This document shows positions 7,595 through 14,799 of a stretch of DNA of 40,966 bases, in pieces (the stretch's first letter is position 1; every line of letters starts with the position of its first letter). A model generated the notes under the pieces. It worked only from the letters and a program-made list of their open reading frames with translations. It was not told the origin of the DNA and ran no database searches. Origin of the DNA: UBA6776 sp964636785 (GTDB taxonomy: Bacteria > Bdellovibrionota > Bdellovibrionia > Bdellovibrionales > UBA1609); assembly GCA_964636785.1 (NCBI GenBank), contig CAZWVK010000007.1, forward strand, positions 1 through 40,966. Direction: 5' to 3'. Both the position numbers and the translations under genes were made by a program.

Positions 7595-8728
7595 ATGGGA
7601 AGTGAAGGCATCGAAATTAAAAATCTAAGCAAGCGTTTTGGCCGCAATACTACGGTATTGAACGGAATCGATCTTAAAATTCAGCCTGGTGAGTTTATTG
7701 TTTTAGTAGGCCCTTCTGGATGTGGAAAATCCACTCTTCTTCGTGTTCTTGCAGGCCTTGAAAGCCCCACTAGTGGTGAAATTCGAATGGGAAACACAGT
7801 GGTTAATGATGTACATCCTTCAGAGCGCAATTTGGCGATGGTCTTTCAAGATTATGCACTCTACCCGCATATGACCATACGTCAGAACCTATCGTTCGGA
7901 TTGCGAATGAACAAAGTGGATGCAAAAGTTATTGAGGCGAGAGTCGAAGAGGTCGCACAGCTTCTACAGATTTCTAACCTCTTGGCGCGAAAGCCAGCTC
8001 AACTCTCTGGTGGACAAAGGCAAAGAGTTGCGATTGGAAGAGCACTGATTAAGAATCCATCGATATTTTTATTTGATGAACCTTTATCCAACCTAGATGC
8101 ACAGCTTAGACAGGAAATGCGTGTTGAGATTGCAGAACTTCATAAGCGTCTTAAACCGACCATTGTTTACGTGACCCATGATCAAGTCGAAGCGATGACT
8201 CTCGCCCACCGAATTGTTTTGCTCAATAAAGGCGTTATCCAACAGGTGGGAACTCCTCTTGAGATGTATAATGATCCAGCCAATGCGTTCGTGGCGTCTT
8301 TTATTGGAAGTCCGAGTATGGGTTTTTTGAAAGGCGAGCTGAATATTGAGGGAACTAAAAAGAGCTTCCGCCTCAACTCTTTAAAAACAAATTCTCAAGA
8401 AACTCTGGACCTTTCGCAAACTAAAACACCAAACTCATCAGGCTCTTATCTTTTGGGCTTAAGGCCTGAAAAAATTAAGCTTTTAAGAGCCGGCCAGGAG
8501 CTACATCCAGGTAGGATTCGACTTAGCGCTAAGGTCCTGATTACCGAGCCTTTGGGTCACGAAGCATTGGTTATCGCTGAGTTGAAAGATAAGCAGCAGA
8601 TCACCTTGCGCATCACGGATATCGAAAAACTCAGGGCTCTTTCTTCAGGAGAATCCATCGAGATTGGATTCTCTGGCCAAGATATTTACTGGTTCGATCC
8701 GAACAAGGACGGCATCAGAGTGAGATAG
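7595..8728 (+). CDS. ugpC: ABC transporter ATPase, MalK/UgpC type
   Basis: A 377-residue ATPase of the carbohydrate uptake family. Walker A GPSGCGKST is at 39-47, the Q loop around Gln85, signature LSGGQ at 137-141, Walker B IFLFDEP at 157-163, D loop SNLD, and the H-loop His at 195. After residue 235 come the typical PxEMYNDPANAFVASFIGSP linker and a C-terminal TOBE-type regulatory domain (about 285-370, including GLRPEKIKL). It energises import by the two upstream permeases. AAAGGA precedes the start. Such ATPases can serve several sugar importers. No regulator gene or downstream terminator is visible next to the operon. Confidence 0.94.
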   Translation: MGSEGIEIKNLSKRFGRNTTVLNGIDLKIQPGEFIVLVGPSGCGKSTLLRVLAGLESPTSGEIRMGNTVVNDVHPSERNLAMVFQDYALYPHMTIRQNLSFGLRMNKVDAKVIEARVEEVAQLLQISNLLARKPAQLSGGQRQRVAIGRALIKNPSIFLFDEPLSNLDAQLRQEMRVEIAELHKRLKPTIVYVTHDQVEAMTLAHRIVLLNKGVIQQVGTPLEMYNDPANAFVASFIGSPSMGFLKGELNIEGTKKSFRLNSLKTNSQETLDLSQTKTPNSSGSYLLGLRPEKIKLLRAGQELHPGRIRLSAKVLITEPLGHEALVIAELKDKQQITLRITDIEKLRALSSGESIEIGFSGQDIYWFDPNKDGIRVR

Positions 8729-8825
8729 AACGAATTAAAGGAAGATTTTGAAAAAAAGTTAATGGACCAACTCGGACTTTCCCCATAGATTATTGCGACG
8801 CATTATTACTCGCTGGGAGAACCCC

Positions 8826-10202
8826 TTGATTAAATCCACTGCATTTGCACTCAGTCTAAGTATTTTTTTTACTACATTTGGGCCCGCAATATCTCACGCA
8901 GAACCAAAGACCCCATGTCACGACTATCTTAAAGCGATTGTGAAACTTGCAGATGAGGTTTGGGTTTCAGAACGCGAGCAGAAGAGAAAACTAGAGATAA
9001 AACTTGAAGCCACAACTGCATCGAATCAGATTAAACACTGGGGAGATGTGGAAAATTCCATTGATCTTGAAAGGATCATGCTCTACCTCGATAGTGGCGA
9101 AAGAGACAAGATTGGCGCGATCCTCAAGCCAAAACATCGCGAGATCGTTTTTCGATTAAGAGAAATGGGGAGGCTTGCTCAAGCGCTTGTCGAAAATCCC
9201 ACGGCCATATCTCTAATCAAAGAATACCAAACCCATAGTGTTGCCTTCGGAAAAGTCTACGATCAGTATAAAACGCACTTAAACCTTTTGATTTCGGTCG
9301 CTGAGGGAAAAGGGATTCATAATCTGTATGGAAAGATTCCTCGTATCCGCTCACAACAGTTTGGGAATTATATTATTTATGACTTAACCTCTCCCCTCGC
9401 TCGAGAAACTGCAAAAATGGCTCTCTCGACGATCGACGCATTCGAAGATGCATTCTATGCAAATAGCGAGAACGCAAGCATTGTCACAAAAGCAAAAAAC
9501 TTTTCCAGAGACCTGCGAGTTGTTTTTCGCGGTGGCCTCTCGCCAATTAATGGTGTCTTCGAATTTCGTGTAGAACAGATTAAAAAAAGAAACACTCTGA
9601 TGTTGAGAATGGGGAAACATGTTTCATATGCATATTTAAAAGCTTTGAGTTTTTCACGAGTTCCGGACCGTTATAAGAAATATGTAATGATGATCGCGGC
9701 GCTTTCTTATGACCGTTTGATATTGGAAAGATATTTGGGAAATATTCAAGAGGTGACAGAGATCACTCGCGGGGTGAGTGAAAAAGGAATGTTGGTCAAT
9801 GTATCTGACCCTGTTCTTGTAGAGAAGCAACTGCGACTTCTTCTGGACCTGAATGCCTCAGGGCTTGATGACGAGCTTCTTGTGACCTTCGCTCGCATTC
9901 CTCACTTCAAAGGCGTGTGGGCAAATCTTATGAAGATGGCTCATGACATGAGCCAAGGAGCACAGGGCTATACGCAGTCCTACACCAAGCTTTATGAAAG
10001 AATGCAGCACGCCGAAGGGGAGGCTCATAAGATGGGAGATCTAAGTTATATCTTCGAGGCCCCGCTTGGACGCCATATGGCCTCGGTTATTGTCACTGGA
10101 AGCTATGTCCTTTTAACAAGCGATTTTATGCTGAAATGGGCGAGCGACTATCGCATCTGGGAAGTCTTTGAGTGGGCTAGGAATGGATTTCCATTGAATT
10201 AG
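8826..10202 (+). CDS. Exported protein of unknown function, TTG start
   Basis: A 458-residue protein that I do not recognise. I place the start at TTG 8826, with GGGAGA five bases upstream, giving signal peptide MIKSTAFALSLSIFFTTFGPAISHA followed by EPKTPC. An upstream TTG at 8793 has no ribosome binding site and would add 11 residues before the signal. The mature protein is mostly helical and charged, with coiled-coil-like stretches around SEREQKRKLEIKLEATTA, and a weakly hydrophobic segment near the C-terminus (MASVIVTGSYVLLTSDFML). It follows the sugar importer at 97 bases with no terminator seen, but a functional link is unproven. Periplasmic or membrane-associated location is inferred. 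Confidence 0.75.
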   Translation: MIKSTAFALSLSIFFTTFGPAISHAEPKTPCHDYLKAIVKLADEVWVSEREQKRKLEIKLEATTASNQIKHWGDVENSIDLERIMLYLDSGERDKIGAILKPKHREIVFRLREMGRLAQALVENPTAISLIKEYQTHSVAFGKVYDQYKTHLNLLISVAEGKGIHNLYGKIPRIRSQQFGNYIIYDLTSPLARETAKMALSTIDAFEDAFYANSENASIVTKAKNFSRDLRVVFRGGLSPINGVFEFRVEQIKKRNTLMLRMGKHVSYAYLKALSFSRVPDRYKKYVMMIAALSYDRLILERYLGNIQEVTEITRGVSEKGMLVNVSDPVLVEKQLRLLLDLNASGLDDELLVTFARIPHFKGVWANLMKMAHDMSQGAQGYTQSYTKLYERMQHAEGEAHKMGDLSYIFEAPLGRHMASVIVTGSYVLLTSDFMLKWASDYRIWEVFEWARNGFPLN

Positions 10203-10221
10203 GCCACCCCTGATGAGCGAT

Positions 10222-10244
10222 GAGGTACGCCGTACCTTATCCGG
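10222..10244 (-). repeat. GGTACGGCGTACC repeat, copy 1 (inverted)
   Basis: Read on the minus strand this 23-base stretch differs by two bases from the copy at 12597 and carries the near-palindromic core GGTACGGCGTACC. It lies between the stop of the 8826 gene and the start of the L,D-transpeptidase-like gene. It is one of three copies in intergenic DNA within 2.4 kb. Confidence 0.6.
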
Positions 10245-10312
10245 CCGTCCAAAGGACTATTTTTATTTAGCTGCCATCCCACTTCGCTCTCGTCCTTGGT
10301 ACCCTGGGATAG

Positions 10313-10870
10313 ATGAGAGTTTTGATTTCGATTTTATCTTTGAGTTTTGCCATCTTCATTTTGAGTGGATTCGGTGGACGCCCACCTCGCCAAGCACCAA
10401 GCTTCGTACCTTCCGACCGTACTGATCATTGGTCGGGATTGAGATCTGCCAGTCAAACCAGTTTCAATGGCGCCTGCTCGCAGGTTCATGTCGACTGCAG
10501 CACGCATCGCATTCGTATCATCGGAGCATCAATTTCCTCAGCCGACCAGGTTATCGACTGCGGAAAAAACGGAACAACAAAAAATGGCGAAGGAACGATT
10601 GGCGGACTCCACAGAGGTCGGACTGTTAAGGATGGAGTTCGAATTGAAGGAATTTTGGGAATGGGAGATAGTGGAGGCGGACGTGTCTTTCACACAGCTT
10701 GGTGGAATCCAGGTCAGATGCCCACGGGAGTCAACAGCTCAAAAGGATGTATTCGCGTCTCTCCCAATGTTTTAAAGATTTTAAAAAAGTGTAAAGGTGC
10801 TAGGCTAAGTATCACTGGAGCGACGGACAGAAGCCGAATGCCGAAGAATCGCTCTAAGACGAGGAGATAA
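10313..10870 (+). CDS. L,D-transpeptidase-like exported protein
   Basis: A 185-residue exported or membrane-anchored protein. Residues 1-21 are a hydrophobic signal. The core resembles the L,D-transpeptidase catalytic (YkuD-like) region: a histidine in GGGRVFHTAWW (His127), then NSSKGCIRVSP with the probable catalytic Cys146, matching the family S-x-GC-[IV]-R signature. Such enzymes make or remodel 3-3 cross-links in peptidoglycan, or attach proteins to it. The domain is short and divergent, and the tail after residue 165 is very basic. Extra cysteines (55, 62, 83, 160) are unusual. GGATAG precedes the start, and the next gene starts one base after its stop, so they form an operon. In a predator such enzymes may act on self or prey wall; that is speculation. 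Confidence 0.72.
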   Translation: MRVLISILSLSFAIFILSGFGGRPPRQAPSFVPSDRTDHWSGLRSASQTSFNGACSQVHVDCSTHRIRIIGASISSADQVIDCGKNGTTKNGEGTIGGLHRGRTVKDGVRIEGILGMGDSGGGRVFHTAWWNPGQMPTGVNSSKGCIRVSPNVLKILKKCKGARLSITGATDRSRMPKNRSKTRR

Positions 10871-10871
10871 A

Positions 10872-11196
10872 ATGTTACGTTTCCTATTTCTGATTGCTGC
10901 CTTCTCATTTAGTGCATTTGCGACCAATTCAGATCCTCATGCTGTCGTTATTGATCCACCTGCAGAAGTTAAACTGATCGATTTCGACAGATGCAGCTTC
11001 ACTTTTGAAATCGAGTTGGTTGGCGAAGAAGGGGCCGNNNNNNNNNNAAGTGGTCGCATCTATCGCCTCCATTTCCAAAGGGCTTCTTAAAGATTCACCA
11101 GATGCATTTCTAAATCGAAAGTTTTCTATTCAGAAAAAGATCGCCTTTCATCCCCCACCCTATCTGGATAAACGAAGGAAAGAGCTCTGTAAGTAA
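10872..11196 (+). CDS. Small exported protein interrupted by an assembly gap
   Basis: One gene split by ten Ns. Before the gap the frame reads MLRFLFLIAAFSFSAFA (signal peptide) and continues to GEEGA. After the gap a different frame, starting VVASIASISKGLL and ending RRKELCK at 11196, is the better continuation because it runs 48 codons to a stop, while the original frame ends soon after (11090). The gap length is therefore wrong or bases are missing. GAGGAG precedes the start, and the gene begins one base after the L,D-transpeptidase-like gene. I do not recognise the protein. Two cysteines are visible, in DRCSFTF and at the end. Confidence 0.65.
11038..11047. other. Assembly gap (10 Ns)
   Basis: Ten consecutive N characters inside the 10872-11196 gene. 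The reading frame changes across them, so ten is a placeholder and not the true length. Synteny across this point is only as good as the assembly join. Confidence 0.99.
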
Positions 11197-11235
11197 GCTC
11201 CCTTATTTCCGTCTGGCATAAGCTCTGCTAAATAG

Positions 11236-11274
11236 ACCATTGCAGCGACCTTCAGGTCGCTCCAATGGTTTTAT
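11236..11274 (+). terminator. Rho-independent terminator after the 10872 gene
   Basis: A long hairpin: ACCATTG-c-AGCGACC, loop TTCA, GGTCGCT-c-CAATGGT, with one C-C mismatch in a 15-bp stem, followed by TTTTAT. It lies 40 bases after the stop at 11196 and ends the L,D-transpeptidase operon. Confidence 0.8.
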
Positions 11275-11367
11275 AGAAGTTCAAAGCTGCCATTGAGCGG
11301 CTGGATTTGTCGAATATTGGCTCACCCAGAAGGATGTTTAACAGTGAGCTTTATTTTTAAAGGCCCA

Positions 11368-11895
11368 ATGAAAGTTATGACCGCACTGATTTTTCTCAGC
11401 TTATCTAGTCAGGCCGTGGCGCTGTCTGAGAACATACCTGTTTTTTCAGAGCTTCAAGATGCGAATGATAAAGTGAGAGCTGAGTTCAGTGCGTGGGTCA
11501 ATAAACTGACCGAACGAATGAAGGTCAAAGAGGGCTCGCTCACCTTTTATGGTATTCGCCTTGAAAACGAAGAAAATGAGTACTGCGGCCTTGGCTTTGA
11601 TGGAAGAATCAATAACAGCCTTCGCTTTTATATTTTTCTAGGTGAAGGAAAAAACTGTATCGATCGCGCAGTGGATATCCCTGTCGTAAACTATCAAGCG
11701 GTTGAAATCACAATGAACAAGGAATTTATAGAGTTAAGATCGGTGTATTCGATTCAAGGCTATAAAGACCTTAGAGATTATAGATTACGAATCGAAATTG
11801 GTGAGAGCGGATTTCCAATAAAAGCGATCGGCAAAGTGTATTATGAAGACGACCGCAAGCCTTATGAAAACACATGTGTATTTCCAACAAGCTAA
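11368..11895 (+). CDS. Exported protein of unknown function
   Basis: A 175-residue protein that I do not recognise. The start at 11368 gives signal peptide MKVMTALIFLSLSSQAVA before LSENIPVF, with AAAGG eight bases upstream. The frame is open 75 bases further upstream but that part looks non-coding and begins just after a terminator. The mature protein alternates helix and strand, with three cysteines (in EYCGLGFD, KNCIDRA, NTCVFPTS). It has its own terminator upstream, so it is probably a separate unit. Export is well supported; function is unknown. Confidence 0.75.
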   Translation: MKVMTALIFLSLSSQAVALSENIPVFSELQDANDKVRAEFSAWVNKLTERMKVKEGSLTFYGIRLENEENEYCGLGFDGRINNSLRFYIFLGEGKNCIDRAVDIPVVNYQAVEITMNKEFIELRSVYSIQGYKDLRDYRLRIEIGESGFPIKAIGKVYYEDDRKPYENTCVFPTS

Positions 11896-11906
11896 CTGCG
11901 CAATTC

Positions 11907-11926
11907 CACTGCCACCGGTGGCAGTG
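11907..11926. repeat. 20-bp perfect palindrome
   Basis: CACTGCCACCGGTGGCAGTG is a perfect palindrome 11 bases after the stop of the 11368 gene. It is not followed by a T run, so it is not a standard terminator. It could be a transcript-end stabilising hairpin (with a forced small loop), a cruciform or a protein site. Confidence 0.6.
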
Positions 11927-11971
11927 CCGTTCGGTTAAGGAGATTGCCAAATAAAATTGAGTAGATAGAAT

Positions 11972-12000
11972 AAAAAAAGCCCTGTCGATATCAGGGCTTT
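11972..12000 (-). terminator. Terminator of the 12062-12484 gene
   Basis: AAAGCCCTG (11976-11984) and CAGGGCTTT (11992-12000) form a 9-bp stem with a 7-base loop. On the minus strand it is followed by seven T residues, making a good terminator for the minus-strand gene. On the plus strand only TTT follows, so use in both directions would be weaker. Confidence 0.82.
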
Positions 12001-12026
12001 AAACTCCAACCACGGGAGCTGAACAC

Positions 12027-12048
12027 GCGGATTAGGTACGGCGTACCT
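12027..12048 (+). repeat. GGTACGGCGTACC repeat, copy 2
   Basis: Twenty-two bases, GCGGATTA followed by the core GGTACGGCGTACC and T, identical to the start of the copy at 12597. It lies between the stop of the 12062 gene and its terminator, so it is transcribed as part of that gene's 3' untranslated region. Confidence 0.7.
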
Positions 12049-12061
12049 TTGGACAGTTGAA

Positions 12062-12484
12062 TTATTCGCAAAGCAAAGTGGAAGTACGAACAACCACGCC
12101 GGGCTGGCCATCCTCAGACACCATGGTCATGCTGAATTCCAACTGCTTTTGGTCATCAGACACATTAAGCACAAATTGGGCACGCTCATTGGTGTGAGGG
12201 TCTACAGCCACATGCTCCTGTTCGCCCTTTAGATAAAGAGGCCCAGTGTAGCTGATGGGATTGCCGCCAATAGAGATGTGTACAGATGCGGCTGTAACCT
12301 GACTTAGAGGATTCTCTTGGTTGATTATAACCATCGCCGTTCTTGGAATTGGGTCTGGCGTGAAGACCGTTTCGATCAGAACTTCACCCTCACAACTCAC
12401 TTCAGCCACAGAACAAGCATTCTTCTTATTCGCCAAGGCTGGAAGACCGAGAAAAAGCACCGCCAAAAAGATTAAAAAACGCAT
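12062..12484 (-). CDS. Small exported protein of unknown function
   Basis: A 140-residue exported protein that I do not recognise. The signal peptide is MRFLIFLAVLFLGLPALA, cleaved before NKKNAC. AAGGGGAAA precedes the start. The mature protein is rich in predicted beta strands and has three cysteines (in NACSVAEVSCEGE and the penultimate residue), compatible with a small disulfide-bonded periplasmic or surface domain. A terminator lies 60 bases downstream. Copies of the GGTACGGCGTACC repeat flank it on both sides. Confidence 0.78.
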   Translation of the reverse strand: MRFLIFLAVLFLGLPALANKKNACSVAEVSCEGEVLIETVFTPDPIPRTAMVIINQENPLSQVTAASVHISIGGNPISYTGPLYLKGEQEHVAVDPHTNERAQFVLNVSDDQKQLEFSMTMVSEDGQPGVVVRTSTLLCE

Positions 12485-12596
12485 AATTTCCCCTTTTTTT
12501 TGTTTAGTTGGTCACTAGCTTGGATTTTCTGGGGACACAACCAGGAAGTGGCCACATCAACTCCCTTGAAAAAAATACCTCTAATCGCATATGTTT

Positions 12597-12642
12597 GCGG
12601 ATTAGGTACGGCGTACCTCGGGTTTTTCCGGCGTACCTTTTG
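12597..12642 (+). repeat. GGTACGGCGTACC repeat, copy 3 with a partial copy
   Basis: A full 22-base copy at 12597-12618 is identical to that at 12027. It is followed after 11 bases by a partial copy, GGCGTACCTTTTGG (from 12630), resembling the right end of copy 2 (GGCGTACCTTTGG). It lies in the 344-base gene-free stretch 12485-12828. Confidence 0.68.
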
Positions 12643-12828
12643 GTTTTGCAACGGCCGATTCCTCTTTTCGAGTCCCATCACTCCCATTCTCATCCCTCCC
12701 TCCGTGACTCACACGAAGAGACACGAGCTAGACGAGGCGCAAGGAAGTGAGCGCGGAGGCGTACTTCACAAGTACGCCGCACAAGCGAATGACCGAGCAA
12801 CGAAGTATAGCGAAGTGGATCTGAAGTG
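12643..12828. other. Gene-free tRNA 3' flank with a hairpin
   Basis: No credible gene is present here. The main structure is a perfect 9-bp hairpin, GGCGTACTT at 12758-12766 and AAGTACGCC at 12770-12778, with loop CAC. On the minus strand this is downstream of the tRNA and could help end or process its transcript, though no T run follows. The rest has a skewed, repetitive make-up rich in GCGAG and GAAGT words. It may be another repeat family found behind tRNAs; I cannot test that here. Confidence 0.4.
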
Positions 12829-12905
12829 TGGTAGGGGCTGAGGGACTCGAACCCCCGATCCGCCGGTTATGAGCCGGCTGCTTTAACCAACTAAGCTAAG
12901 CCCCC
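12829..12905 (-). tRNA. tRNA with CAU anticodon, probably tRNA-Ile2
   Basis: A complete 77-nt cloverleaf with encoded CCA. Acceptor arms are GGGGGCT and AGCCCCT (a G-U first pair), the D arm is GCTT...AAGC, anticodon stem GCCGG/CCGGC encloses CTCATAA, and the T arm is GGGGG-TTCGAGT-CCCTC. The anticodon is CAU. It is not the initiator, because the anticodon stem lacks the three consecutive G-C pairs and the first pair is not the initiator mismatch. Between elongator Met and Ile2 (C34 changed to lysidine by TilS), I favour Ile2: the GGCTCATAACC region matches that class, and E. coli ileX also lies close to rpoD. The 5' end is only six bases from the rpoD terminator T run. Confidence 0.9.
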
Positions 12906-12910
12906 CAAAT

Positions 12911-12942
12911 AAAAAAGGCGAACTCCTATTCAGAGTTCGCCT
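12911..12942 (-). terminator. Terminator after rpoD
   Basis: AGGCGAACTC (12916-12925) and GAGTTCGCCT (12933-12942) form a perfect 10-bp stem with a 7-base loop. On the minus strand it is followed by a T run, six bases before the tRNA begins. It lies 22 bases beyond the rpoD stop. Confidence 0.88.
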
Positions 12943-12963
12943 ATAATTTCTTTCAAAGAACTA

Positions 12964-14799
12964 CTAACTGTCAATAAAGGCTTTGAGTTTGCCAGATCGG
13001 CTTGGGTGACGAAGCTTACGTAACGCTTTCGCTTCAATCTGACGAATACGTTCACGAGTCACATTGAAGTCTTGTCCCACTTCTTCCAAAGTGTGATCGC
13101 TTTCTTCACCGATTCCAAAGCGCATTCTTAAGACCTTCTCTTCTCTTGCGGTCAGAGTGGAAAGAACACGTCTCGTTTGTTCAGCCAAATTCAGATTCAC
13201 AATCGCTTCCCCTGGGTTGATGACCTTTTTGTCTTCAATAAAATCCCCAAGATGTGAATCTTCCTCTTCACCCACCGGCGTTTCAAGAGAGATTGGTTCT
13301 TTTGCGATCTTCAGAACTTTTCGAACCTTATCGACTGGCATATCCATTTTAGCTGCGATTTCTTCCGGATTTGGCTCACGTCCAAGCTCTTGAACAAGGT
13401 AGCGAGACGTTCGCACCAGCTTATTGATGGTTTCAATCATATGAACTGGAATTCGAATGGTTCGCGCCTGATCCGCAATGGCTCTTGTGATCGCCTGACG
13501 AATCCACCAAGTGGCATAAGTTGAAAACTTATATCCTCTTCGATATTCGAACTTATCAACGGCCTTCATCAAACCGATGTTTCCTTCTTGAATCAGATCC
13601 AAGAATTGAAGACCACGGTTGGTGTATTTCTTCGCAATTGAAACCACCAAACGAAGGTTTGCTTCCACAAGTTCGGACTTCGCTTTATCCGCTTCTCTTT
13701 CACCTTTCCAGATCGCTGTGTAAGTGTCGCGGATCCACTCAAAGTTCATTTGAGTTTCTTTTTCCATTCGATCAAGACGTGCTTGAGCATCCGAAGCTGT
13801 GAAGTAATGAGTGCGGAACTGATTGAGAGTCAATCCAGTCTCACGAGTCATCTTTTTTACTTCATCTTCATTGTTGTTCTCCAAAGTCTTCGCTCGAGCT
13901 TCAAGCGCAGCAAGGTCTTTGGAGAACGTCTTCTCTACTGCAGTTCTTACACGTTTTCTTAAAACAGTGCTTCGGCTTACAAGGTTTTTAAACTTAATAA
14001 CAATACGGTTGATCGTTTTACGGTTGAAGTTAATGGACTCAAACGTCGTCATCAACTCGGCATTCAACTCACGAATCTTTTCCGCTATTTCTTTTTCTGC
14101 AGCTGATGCGTGAGGCGCATTTCTCATTGATTCGAAATACTTCTGTGCTTTTTTACGATAGTTTTGAACGTGACCAATCAACTCATGAATCTTCTCAATA
14201 TATTCCTGTTCATCATATTGAGTTTCTTCATCTTCAAGACCACGGAAGATGGCTTTTACTTTCACTCGTCCTTCATCAAGACGTTTTCCAAGTTCAATGA
14301 TTTCATTGGTACCAATTGGTGAAAGCAATATCGCTCGAACGATTTCACGCTCACCAGCTTCGATTCGTCGAGCAATTTCCACTTCCCCTTCACGGGTCAA
14401 AAGTGAAACACTTCCCATTTTTCTTAAATAAAGGCGAACGGGGTCGTTGCTCTTCGTATCGGTGTCACCAGCATCTTCGTCTTTTTCTTCGTCCTCAGAG
14501 TCTGGGTCCGCAAGAAAGAAGCGATCCTCTTCCTCTTCCCCTTTTTGAGATTCTGATTCGTCCGTTAAAGTGACTCCTGCAACCTCAAGCGCTTGCATGA
14601 ACGTATCAAGCACACTTGGATTGGTAATTTGAGGTGGAAGGAGTTCATTGATTTCTTCAATGGAGAGAGATTCTTGGTCTTTCGCAATTTTCAGGAATCG
14701 CTGAATCTCTTCCTTGATCAGCTCCTGCTGCTCTTCGACGCTTAATACTTTTTCGGTTTCATCCCCATCTTGGGACTTGTTCTTTTTACTCATTCGCAT
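12964..14799 (-). CDS. rpoD: RNA polymerase primary sigma factor RpoD
   Basis: The housekeeping sigma factor, 611 residues from the chosen start. Region 1.2 is DPVRLYLRKMGSVSLLTREGE (about 120-140, shown split by context), followed by a long non-conserved helical insert. Region 2 (about 376-455) has DLIQEGNIGLMKAVDKF and YATWWIRQAI. Region 3 and region 4 (LTAREEKVLRMRFGIG; VTRERIRQIEAKALRKLR) complete it. The N-terminus holds a very acidic stretch (EEEEDRF, DSEDEEKDED). Two starts fit: ATG 14799 (four bases after AGGAG) and ATG 14793 (ten bases after). Frames further upstream run into dnaG. The gene overlaps the dnaG end by 14 bases, so translation is coupled. It is last in rpsU-yqeY-dnaG-rpoD and has its own terminator. 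Confidence 0.98.
   Translation of the reverse strand: MRMSKKNKSQDGDETEKVLSVEEQQELIKEEIQRFLKIAKDQESLSIEEINELLPPQITNPSVLDTFMQALEVAGVTLTDESESQKGEEEEDRFFLADPDSEDEEKDEDAGDTDTKSNDPVRLYLRKMGSVSLLTREGEVEIARRIEAGEREIVRAILLSPIGTNEIIELGKRLDEGRVKVKAIFRGLEDEETQYDEQEYIEKIHELIGHVQNYRKKAQKYFESMRNAPHASAAEKEIAEKIRELNAELMTTFESINFNRKTINRIVIKFKNLVSRSTVLRKRVRTAVEKTFSKDLAALEARAKTLENNNEDEVKKMTRETGLTLNQFRTHYFTASDAQARLDRMEKETQMNFEWIRDTYTAIWKGEREADKAKSELVEANLRLVVSIAKKYTNRGLQFLDLIQEGNIGLMKAVDKFEYRRGYKFSTYATWWIRQAITRAIADQARTIRIPVHMIETINKLVRTSRYLVQELGREPNPEEIAAKMDMPVDKVRKVLKIAKEPISLETPVGEEEDSHLGDFIEDKKVINPGEAIVNLNLAEQTRRVLSTLTAREEKVLRMRFGIGEESDHTLEEVGQDFNVTRERIRQIEAKALRKLRHPSRSGKLKAFIDS

Noticed and set aside
11005..11196. 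A separate 63-codon gene across the N run
   Set aside because: Its start lies inside the signal-peptide gene in another frame; it is better explained as the end of the 10872 gene after a gap of wrong length.
12655..12690. TTCGAGTCCC on the plus strand, like a tRNA T loop, suggesting a tRNA remnant
   Set aside because: The preceding bases do not pair to form a T stem and no acceptor or anticodon arm is found.
12500..12841. Several overlapping open frames between the 12484 gene and the tRNA
   Set aside because: They have low-quality composition, no ribosome binding sites and cross repeats and the tRNA end.
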